DNA of 5,010 nt from positions 1 to 5,010 of the forward strand of contig JAFAGU010000301.1 of the NCBI GenBank assembly GCA_019237595.1, written 5' to 3'. The first letter of the stretch is position 1. Every line of letters begins with the position of its first letter. Under the pieces are notes generated by a model. The model was not told the origin of the DNA, did no database searches, and saw only the letters and a list, made by a program, of their open reading frames with translations. Positions 1 through 5,010 of the stretch are shown piece after piece. The translations under genes and the position numbers were made by a program. The DNA comes from Betaproteobacteria bacterium (GTDB taxonomy: Bacteria; Pseudomonadota; Gammaproteobacteria; Burkholderiales; SG8-39).

Positions 1-1245
1 TACGTGGCGCAGGAGCTCGTGCATCTTTCGCAGGCGCCGACGTGGGACCGGGCGCATCCGCGGCTCCTGGCCAGGGCGATCGGCCTGCGGGTCTTCGCCT
101 GTGCAACGCCGGAGGGCTACATCGTCATGCCGGGCGGCCTCACGCGCGTCGCGAGCGCGGCCGACGCGCGCGTCATCTCCATGCAGCGGGGCGGCAGCAG
201 CAAGGACACGTGGGTGCTCGCCTCCGGGCCAGTAAGTACGTTCACGCTCCTGCGCTCCTCGATAGGCCCGGCCGATCTCGTTCGCGCCGGCAGCAACCTG
301 TCGAGCCGCGTTGTGGAGAACCTCTTCTGGCTCGGCCGCTACAGCGAGCGCTGCGATGCGACCGCGCGGCTGCTGCGCATCGCGCTCGGCCGCTTCGGCG
401 ACAACGTCCCGGGGGACGACGACGAGCGGGCGCGGCCGGTCGTGCTCGAGCTCCTGCGCCGCGCCGGGATGCTGGTGGGCGGCGCGACGAGCGACACGGA
501 GCTCTCCACGGCACTTCGCGCCGCGATCGTGGATGAATCGGTCCCAGGGCTCGCGAGCGCGGTGCGCCAGCTCATGCGCGTGGCTTCCAACCTGCGCGAG
601 CGGCTCTCCCTCGACAACTGGCGCACGCTCAACCGCCTCACGCAGCAGCTCGCGCAGCGCCGTGGCCGCAAGACCGGCTTCTCGGATCTCCTGGGCGAGC
701 TCGACTTCGCCATTACGTCGTTCACGACGCTTTCGGGCTACGCGCTCGACGGGATGACGCGGGACCCGGGCTGGCGGTTCCTCTCCATCGGCCGGCGGCT
801 CGAACGGCTGCAAACGCTGTGTGCCACGCTCAAGGTCACCGTTTCCGGGCCGCCGGACATGGACCTGACGTGGCTTCTCCGCCTCTCCGACTCCATCATT
901 ACCTATCGCGCGCGCTACATGGCGCGGCCGGAATGGCTGCCGGTCCTCGACCTTCTCATCCGCGACGAGGCGAATCCCCGCTCGATCGCGTTCCAGGTGC
1001 ACGGCCTTCGCGACTACGCGCAGCGCCTCGTCGATCGCTTCGGCGACTTCGGGGACGAGCGCTTCCACGGCTCGCTCGCGTTCCTCCTGCGCCTGGACCC
1101 GGCGGCCGACCTGCGCCCCGGGAGCGAGCGGCTCCTCGGCTGGCTCGAGGAATGGCAGCAGGCGGCGAGCCGCCACGCCGAGCAGCTCGGCCTTCGCTTC
1201 TTCAGCCACGTGGGCGAGTCGAGCGCCCAGACCTTCGCCACGTGA
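1..1245 (+). CDS. Circularly permuted type-2 ATP-grasp / alpha-E fusion protein (5' truncated by window edge)
   Basis: This reading frame is open from the first base, so the true start lies upstream; the GTG at position 4 is an internal Val in the conserved YVAQE stretch. 414 residues are visible (numbered from Tyr1). Residues 1 to about 80 are the C-terminal end of a COG2308-type ATP-grasp domain, shown by YVAQE, VMPGGLTRVA (42-51) and SKDTWV (67-72). A short linker leads into an alpha-E (DUF403/COG2307) domain that starts near NLSSRVVENLFWLGRYSER (99-117) and runs almost to the end, including the conserved RDEANPRSIAFQ region near 323-334. ATP-grasp enzymes of this class are predicted to form amide or peptide bonds; alpha-E is an all-helical partner domain of unknown biochemistry. 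Many bacteria encode the two as separate genes, and the fused form is also known. It is probably cytoplasmic and co-transcribed with the transglutaminase gene 31 bases downstream. The family call is firm; the substrate is unknown. Confidence 0.93.
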   Translation, partial: YVAQELVHLSQAPTWDRAHPRLLARAIGLRVFACATPEGYIVMPGGLTRVASAADARVISMQRGGSSKDTWVLASGPVSTFTLLRSSIGPADLVRAGSNLSSRVVENLFWLGRYSERCDATARLLRIALGRFGDNVPGDDDERARPVVLELLRRAGMLVGGATSDTELSTALRAAIVDESVPGLASAVRQLMRVASNLRERLSLDNWRTLNRLTQQLAQRRGRKTGFSDLLGELDFAITSFTTLSGYALDGMTRDPGWRFLSIGRRLERLQTLCATLKVTVSGPPDMDLTWLLRLSDSIITYRARYMARPEWLPVLDLLIRDEANPRSIAFQVHGLRDYAQRLVDRFGDFGDERFHGSLAFLLRLDPAADLRPGSERLLGWLEEWQQAASRHAEQLGLRFFSHVGESSAQTFAT

Positions 1246-1261
1246 GCGGGGCCGCAGTCCT

Positions 1262-1266
1262 GGAGG
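1262..1266 (+). promoter_or_regulatory. Ribosome binding site of the transglutaminase-like gene
   Basis: GGAGG lies ten bases before the ATG at 1277, in the only true intergenic gap of the window (1246-1276). It matches the anti-Shine-Dalgarno core and supports the ATG as the start. An AAGG at 1268-1271 could be an alternative, closer match. The 31-base gap shows no promoter-like or terminator-like sequence, consistent with co-transcription from the upstream gene. Confidence 0.65.
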
Positions 1267-1276
1267 CAAGGTAGCG

Positions 1277-2185
1277 ATGCGGCTGCACGTCGTGCACGAG
1301 ACGTCGTACGCCTATTCGAGCCCGGTCGTACTCTCGCACCAGCTCCTGCATCTCACGCCCCGCGCGCTTCCGTGGCAAAGCTGCGAGTCCCACCGTATCG
1401 AGCTCGAGCCGGCGGCAGGCGAGGTCGCCGAGCGGGCCGACTACTACGGCAACCGCACCGTGCACGCGCTGGTGGCGGTCCCGCACGATTCGCTCACCGT
1501 GCGCGCCCGCTCCGAGGTCTTGGTGAAGCCGCGCGCCGCCGCGGCGCTGGGCATGCCGCGGGTGGCCTGGGAAGCGGTACGGGCCCGCCTCGCGCCGATC
1601 GGCGGACAGGCGCCGGTCGAGGCGGCGGAGTTCGCCTACGAGTCGCCGCATGTCGAGCGCCTGCGCGAGCTCGCCGACTACGCCGTGAAGAGTTTCACCG
1701 CGCGGCGCGGGATGCTCGAGGCATCGCTCGACCTCGCGCGGCGCATCCACCGCGACTTCAAGTTCGACCGCACCGCCACGAGCGTTTCCACTCCGATCCG
1801 GCAGGTGCTGAAGGAACGCCGGGGCGTCTGCCAGGACTTCGCGCACCTCATGATCGGGTGCCTGCGCTCCATCGGGCTGGCGGCGCGCTACGTGAGCGGC
1901 TACATCCTCACTACGCCGCCGCCGGGGCGGCCGCGCCTCGTCGGCGCCGACGCCTCGCATGCCTGGATCTCCGTGTGGTGCGGAAAGGGGGCGGAGGGCG
2001 AGGGTGGCTGGGTCGACATCGATCCGACCAACAACTGCATCGTAGACGACAGCCACGTCACGCTCGCCTGGGGCCGAGACTTCGCCGACGTGACGCCCAT
2101 GCGCGGCGTGATCCTCGGCGGCGGGTCGCAGCAGCTCGCCGTGCGGGTCACGGTTCGGCCCGCAACCGATCCCATACGGGTCTAG
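1277..2185 (+). CDS. Transglutaminase-like cysteine peptidase/amidase family protein
   Basis: 302 residues, a usual length for the bacterial transglutaminase-like proteins of COG1305. Residues 1 to about 85 fit the bacterial transglutaminase N-terminal beta domain, with the typical opening MRLHVVHETSYAYSSPV. The catalytic core covers about 145-255. Its triad can be read as Cys185 in GVCQDFAH, His228 in DASHAW and Asp249 in WVDIDPTNN. The tail contains the common HVTLAWGRDFADV and GVILGGG segments. No signal peptide or membrane segment is visible, so a cytoplasmic location is likely. Bacterial members next to ATP-grasp/alpha-E proteins are thought to hydrolyse or transfer amide bonds rather than cross-link proteins; this is family inference. 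A Gly/Glu-rich stretch (about 236-244) between His and Asp looks a few residues longer than usual. The start is backed by GGAGG at 1262-1266 and by family N-terminus length. Its TAG stop overlaps the stop of the convergent ATPase gene. Confidence 0.93.
   Translation: MRLHVVHETSYAYSSPVVLSHQLLHLTPRALPWQSCESHRIELEPAAGEVAERADYYGNRTVHALVAVPHDSLTVRARSEVLVKPRAAAALGMPRVAWEAVRARLAPIGGQAPVEAAEFAYESPHVERLRELADYAVKSFTARRGMLEASLDLARRIHRDFKFDRTATSVSTPIRQVLKERRGVCQDFAHLMIGCLRSIGLAARYVSGYILTTPPPGRPRLVGADASHAWISVWCGKGAEGEGGWVDIDPTNNCIVDDSHVTLAWGRDFADVTPMRGVILGGGSQQLAVRVTVRPATDPIRV
2182..2185. other. Overlapping convergent stop codons in palindromic CTAG
   Basis: The + strand gene ends with TAG at 2183-2185 and the - strand gene ends with TAG at 2184-2182. 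The two stops share the palindrome CTAG, so the coding regions overlap by four bases tail to tail. No hairpin followed by a T-run is visible on either strand around this point, so any intrinsic terminator must lie inside the opposite gene, or termination must be of another kind (for example Rho-dependent). Confidence 0.9.
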
Positions 2186-3138
2186 GTCTCCAGCACGCAG
2201 CGCACTACGCGCCCACCGTCGAGGGTGCGTGCCGCGGGAAAGCCGTCGCGGCAATCCGGTCTCGCATGCCGGCAGCGTGGCTCGAAGCTGCACCCGGGCG
2301 GCAGGCGGGCGAGGTCCGGCGGCGAACCCGGGATCGCTTCGATGCGCTGACCCTTCAGCTCTCCGCGCACGATCGAGGAGAGGAGCCCCGACGTGTACGG
2401 GTGGCGCGGCGTGCGCATCACGTCCCCGACCGCGCCGGTCTCGACGATGCGCCCGGCGTACATCACCGCGATGCGATCCGCGACCTCGCAGGCGACGCCC
2501 ACGTCGTGCGTGACGAAGATGACCGACATGCCGAGCTCGCGCTGCAGCTCGCGCAGCAGGAGCAGGATCTGGATCTGAACCGTGGCGTCGAGCGCCGTCG
2601 TCGGCTCGTCGGCGAGCAGGAGCTTCGGGCCGCAGGCGAGGGCGAGGGCGATCATCGCGCGCTGGCGCATGCCTCCCGACATCTCGTGCGGATACGCGTC
2701 CAGCCTGCGCCTCGCGTTCGGGATGCGCACGTGCTCGAGCATCTCCAGCGCTCGCGCTCGCGCGGCGGCCCGGCCGACGCCCCGATGGCGCACCACGGAT
2801 TCGGCGATCTGATCGCCAATGGTGAATACCGGGTCGAAAGCGAGCATCGGCTCCTGGAAGATCATCGAGACCACGCCGCCGCGGTAGTCCTCGATCTCGC
2901 CTTCGGCCATCGCGAGCACGTCGCGGCCATCGACCCGGATCGAGCCGCCCATCCGCGCCCGCGCCGGCAGAATGCGAAGCAGCGCGCGGAGCGTCACGCT
3001 CTTGCCGCTGCCGGATTCCCCGAGCACGCCGAGCACTTCGCCCGCGGCGAGGTCGAGGTCCACGCCGTTCACGGCGTGGATGGAATTACCGAAGACGACC
3101 GAGAGATCGCGGACGCAAACGAGCGGCTCAGCCGGCAT
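2182..3138 (-). CDS. dppD-like: Dipeptide/oligopeptide ABC transporter ATP-binding protein, DppD/OppD type
   Basis: 318 residues, close to the usual 320-330 of the DppD/OppD family. It is a cytoplasmic ATPase that powers import of peptides or related solutes through the permease pair encoded upstream. Visible motifs are Walker A GESGSGKS (40-47), Q-loop Gln95, signature MSGGMRQR (153-160), Walker B LLLADEPTTALD (173-184) and H-loop His211. The C-terminal oligopeptide-transporter extension has HPYTSGLL (246-253), PGSPPDL (270-276) and four cysteines, Cys283-x5-Cys289-x6-Cys296-x17-Cys314, the pattern known to bind a [4Fe-4S] cluster in a DppD. The ADEPTTALD and VMYAGRIVE wording assigns it to the D rather than the F branch. 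It starts at ATG 3138-3136 inside the end of the DppF-like gene (11-base overlap) with only a weak ribosome site, suggesting coupled translation. It is the last visible gene of the operon. The substrate cannot be told from the ATPase. Confidence 0.94.
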   Translation of the reverse strand: MPAEPLVCVRDLSVVFGNSIHAVNGVDLDLAAGEVLGVLGESGSGKSVTLRALLRILPARARMGGSIRVDGRDVLAMAEGEIEDYRGGVVSMIFQEPMLAFDPVFTIGDQIAESVVRHRGVGRAAARARALEMLEHVRIPNARRRLDAYPHEMSGGMRQRAMIALALACGPKLLLADEPTTALDATVQIQILLLLRELQRELGMSVIFVTHDVGVACEVADRIAVMYAGRIVETGAVGDVMRTPRHPYTSGLLSSIVRGELKGQRIEAIPGSPPDLARLPPGCSFEPRCRHARPDCRDGFPAARTLDGGRVVRCVLET

Positions 3139-4111
3139 GGGCGGCGGCTTTCGAGTGGCCCGAGCCGGGCAAGCGCATCAGGCACGCGACGTGGTGCATT
3201 TCGCCGGCCGCGCCGAGCGGCGGGTCCGTATGCTCGCACGCGCCCTCCGCGTACCCGCAGCGCGTGCGGAAACGGCATCCCGGCGCAGGATCGATCGGGC
3301 TGGGCGGATCGCCGGCGAGCGGAGGGGCCTCGGTGCGCTTCGAAGGATCCATCGACGGCATGGCGGAGAGCAGCGCCTTCGTGTAGGGATGCGCGGTCCT
3401 GCCGTAGATCGAGTCCACCGGGCCGATCTCCGCAATCTTGCCGAGATACATCACCATGACCCGGTCGCTCATGTAGCGCACGACGCTCAGGTCGTGCGAG
3501 ATGAAGATATAGGTGAGCCCGAGCTCCGACTTGAGCTCGAGGAGCAGGTTCAGCACCTGCGCTTCGACCGACTTGTCCAGCGCGGAGACCGCCTCATCGA
3601 GGATCACGATGCGCGGCTCCAGCGCGAGCGCGCGGGCGATGTTGACGCGCTGGCGCTGGCCGCCGGAGAGCTCGTGCGGGTAGCGGCCGCCGAAGCGCGC
3701 CGGCTCGAGCCCGACGCGGTCGAGCAGGCTTCGCGCCCGCTCGATCGCGCGGCTCGCGGGCACGCCGTGGACCATCGGGCCGAACGCAATGCTCGCCTCG
3801 TTGGTGAGCCGTGGGTTGAGCGAGGCGAACGAATCCTGGAACACCATCTGCATCCTCGATCGCGCCTCGCGCAGCGGCATGGCGCCCTGCGCGGAGCCGA
3901 TGCGGCGGCCCTCGAGCAGCACGGCGCCGGCGTCGGGCTCGATGAGGTGCATGAGCAGGCGCGCGGTGGTCGACTTGCCGCAGCCCGATTCGCCGACGAT
4001 GCCCAGCGTCTCGCCCTTCTCAACGGAAAAGGAGACGTCGTCCACGGCATGCACCGTGCCGCCGCCCTTCACGCGGAAGTGCTTCCGCAATTCCCTTGCC
4101 TCCAGGATCAT
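3128..4111 (-). CDS. dppF-like: Dipeptide/oligopeptide ABC transporter ATP-binding protein, DppF/OppF type
   Basis: 327 residues from the ATG at 4111-4109. It is the second ATPase subunit and should pair with the DppD-like protein under the two permeases. Motifs are Walker A GESGCGKST (40-48), Q-loop Gln92, signature LSGGQRQR (148-155), Walker B IVILDEAVSALD (168-179) and H-loop His206. SALDKSVEAQVLNLL and FISHDLSVVRYMSDRV are typical of the F branch. The C-terminal extension has HPYTKALL (241-248) and four cysteines, Cys279-x5-Cys285-x6-Cys292-x17-Cys310, with the same spacing as in its partner. The frame is open upstream to an ATG at 4255, but that stretch is antiparallel-composition-like, matches nothing in the family and lies inside the permease gene. 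The chosen ATG sits in an ATGA overlap with the permease stop and gives the normal N-terminus MILEARELRKHF. The tail after Cys310 is a short Ala/Gly/His-rich segment that overlaps the next gene's start. Confidence 0.94.
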   Translation of the reverse strand: MILEARELRKHFRVKGGGTVHAVDDVSFSVEKGETLGIVGESGCGKSTTARLLMHLIEPDAGAVLLEGRRIGSAQGAMPLREARSRMQMVFQDSFASLNPRLTNEASIAFGPMVHGVPASRAIERARSLLDRVGLEPARFGGRYPHELSGGQRQRVNIARALALEPRIVILDEAVSALDKSVEAQVLNLLLELKSELGLTYIFISHDLSVVRYMSDRVMVMYLGKIAEIGPVDSIYGRTAHPYTKALLSAMPSMDPSKRTEAPPLAGDPPSPIDPAPGCRFRTRCGYAEGACEHTDPPLGAAGEMHHVACLMRLPGSGHSKAAAHAG

Positions 4112-4953
4112 CGCGTCACATCCATGGCCTGGCGCACGCTGTCGGAGAGCAGGTTGAAGCAGATCGACACGGCGAAGATCATCATCCCGGGGAGCGCCGC
4201 GACCCAGGGGTTCTGGAAGATCGCGGTGCGCAGCGTGTTGAGCATCAGGCCCCATTCCGGCTGCGGCGGCCGGGTTCCGAGGCCGAGGAACGAGAGCCCC
4301 GAGGCGAGGATCATGCAGACGGAGATCAGGCTCGTGGCGTAGACGAAGATGGGTCCGAGCACGTTGCCGATCACGTGCACGCGCACGATCGTGAATGCGG
4401 AGGCGCCGCTCGCACGTGCCGCCTCGACGAAGTCCAGCCCGCGGACCTGGGTGGTCACCGACTCGGCCACCCGGGTGATCGGCGGAATGAACACGATGGT
4501 GAGCGAGAGCAGCGCATTGGCGATGCCCGCGCCGAGGGCGCCGGAGATGGCGACCGCGAGCAGGACCGAGGGGAAGGCGTAGAAGACGTCGACTGTCCGC
4601 ATGATCGCCGTATTGAGGCGGCCGCCGGCGAAACCGGCCGCGATGCCCAGGGCGCTGCCGATGAAGAAGGCGAAGAACACCGGCGCGAGCCCCATGACGA
4701 GCGACAGCCGCCCGCCGTAGAGCAGGCGCGAGAGCATGTCTCGGCCTAGCTCGTCGGTGCCGAGGAGGTGCCCCGAGGTGCCGATCGGCTTCAGGCGCCG
4801 GAGCACGCTCGAGGCAAAAGGATCATTCGGCGCGATGAGCGGCGCGCAGAGTGCCGCCGCGACGATGAGCAGCAGAATGCCGGCGAAGACGAGCGCGACC
4901 CGGTCGGCGAGGAGCTTCGCCGCGACCGAGCTCCAGAAGCCGCGGTGCCTCAC
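4108..4953 (-). CDS. dppC-like: Dipeptide/oligopeptide ABC transporter permease, DppC/OppC type
   Basis: 281 residues, a usual length for DppC-type permeases. It is an inner-membrane subunit that forms the translocation path with the DppB-like protein. The cytoplasmic N-terminus is followed by a first membrane segment at about 20-40 and by LIAPNDPF (39-46), typical of the OppC N-terminal domain. HLLGTDELGRDMLSRLLYGGR (62-82 region) is the hallmark DppC segment before the permease core. Further hydrophobic segments lie near 85-108, 125-160, 199-221 and 250-270. The coupling-helix EAA motif is at about 177-197, beginning EAARASGASAF and ending with the IGN turn. PPQPEWGLML and the C-terminal LLSDSVRQAMD are also family features. 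It starts with GTG (4953-4951), overlapping the upstream permease stop as GTGA; no strong ribosome site is visible, so coupled translation is likely. It ends in an ATGA overlap with the DppF-like gene. Confidence 0.94.
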   Translation of the reverse strand: MRHRGFWSSVAAKLLADRVALVFAGILLLIVAAALCAPLIAPNDPFASSVLRRLKPIGTSGHLLGTDELGRDMLSRLLYGGRLSLVMGLAPVFFAFFIGSALGIAAGFAGGRLNTAIMRTVDVFYAFPSVLLAVAISGALGAGIANALLSLTIVFIPPITRVAESVTTQVRGLDFVEAARASGASAFTIVRVHVIGNVLGPIFVYATSLISVCMILASGLSFLGLGTRPPQPEWGLMLNTLRTAIFQNPWVAALPGMMIFAVSICFNLLSDSVRQAMDVTR

Positions 4954-5010
4954 GTGCGCTGGATCCGCGGGTCGAGCAACGGCTGGACGAGGTCGACCAC
5001 GAGGTTCAGC
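4950..5010 (-). CDS. dppB-like: Dipeptide/oligopeptide ABC transporter permease, DppB/OppB type, C-terminal end only
   Basis: Only the last 19 codons and the TGA stop (4952-4950) lie in the window. Reading the minus strand from 5009 gives LNLVVDLVQPLLDPRIQRT. This matches the very conserved C-terminus of DppB-type permeases, where the last membrane helix runs into a NLLVDLLY..LDPR-like ending. Its position directly before a DppC-like gene, with a four-base GTGA stop/start overlap, fits the usual B-C order. The rest of the gene, and probably the solute-binding protein and the operon promoter, are beyond the right edge. The short fragment limits confidence, but motif and context agree. Confidence 0.85.
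   Translation of the reverse strand, partial: LNLVVDLVQPLLDPRIQRT

Noticed and set aside
4..6. The GTG at position 4 as a real start codon.
   Set aside because: The frame is open to the window edge and the preceding Tyr codon fits the conserved YVAQE motif within an ATP-grasp domain, so the gene starts further upstream.
1284..1304. An imperfect palindrome around CGTGCACG just after the transglutaminase start, considered as an operator.
   Set aside because: It lies inside codons for the conserved N-terminus, is short, and is of a kind expected by chance in GC-rich DNA.
2150..2230. A possible bidirectional intrinsic terminator between the convergent genes.
   Set aside because: I see no stable GC stem followed by a T-run on either strand; the sequence is coding right up to the shared CTAG.
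1202..2293. A 363-codon open frame on the - strand.
   Set aside because: It is antisense to the transglutaminase gene, whose family motifs and triad are intact. The product has shadow-like Arg/Pro/His composition and no recognisable motif.
1372..3459. A 695-codon open frame on the + strand.
   Set aside because: It runs out of frame through the transglutaminase gene and then antisense to both ATPase genes. Its product is Arg/Ala/His-rich with no domain, as expected for a shadow frame in very GC-rich DNA.
4112..4255. A 48-codon N-terminal extension of the DppF-like ATPase, starting at an ATG at 4255.
   Set aside because: The extension lies inside the DppC-like coding region in another frame, resembles no ATPase N-terminus, and is made unnecessary by the ATGA-coupled start at 4111.
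2972..4342. A 456-codon open frame on the + strand.
   Set aside because: It is antisense to the two ATPase genes and the end of the permease gene, and its Arg/Glu/His-rich product has no family features.

Overview
The window is GC-rich DNA, about 70% G+C by eye, with strong G/C bias at third codon positions. It is almost fully coding, with only one short intergenic gap (1246-1276). Protein families, gene density and composition suggest a high-GC proteobacterium, perhaps a betaproteobacterium. That placement is an inference from composition and family knowledge, not a phylogenetic result. There is no sign of a mobile element, CRISPR array, tRNA or rRNA.

Left part (1-2185, + strand): a two-gene piece of the conserved ATP-grasp / alpha-E / transglutaminase module. 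The first gene enters from the left edge. It carries the C-terminal end of a circularly permuted type-2 ATP-grasp amidoligase domain fused in one reading frame to a complete alpha-E domain. After 31 bases and a good ribosome binding site comes a transglutaminase-like cysteine peptidase/amidase with a recognisable Cys-His-Asp triad. Comparative genomics of these families predicts that they act together to make, and then trim or process, a small peptide or peptide-like amide product. The exact product is unknown.

Right part (2182-5010, - strand, transcribed right to left): the distal part of a dipeptide/oligopeptide (Dpp/Opp/Nik class) ABC importer operon. In transcription order it holds the last 19 codons of a DppB-like permease, a complete DppC-like permease, a DppF-like ATPase and a DppD-like ATPase. 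Successive genes overlap by 4 bases (GTGA), 4 bases (ATGA) and 11 bases, which implies one mRNA with coupled translation. The solute-binding protein, the promoter and most of DppB lie beyond the right edge. Both ATPases have all nucleotide-binding motifs and a C-terminal four-cysteine motif expected to hold an Fe-S cluster. The ATPases are in F-then-D order rather than the textbook D-then-F.

The two blocks converge and meet at a palindromic CTAG (2182-2185) that supplies a TAG stop to each strand, so no intergenic terminator separates them. Nothing here amounts to a wholly new system. The points most worth a second look are the fused ATP-grasp/alpha-E protein, the placement of a peptide-processing module against a peptide importer, the apparent lack of the Anbu protease next to the module, and the zero-length convergent junction.
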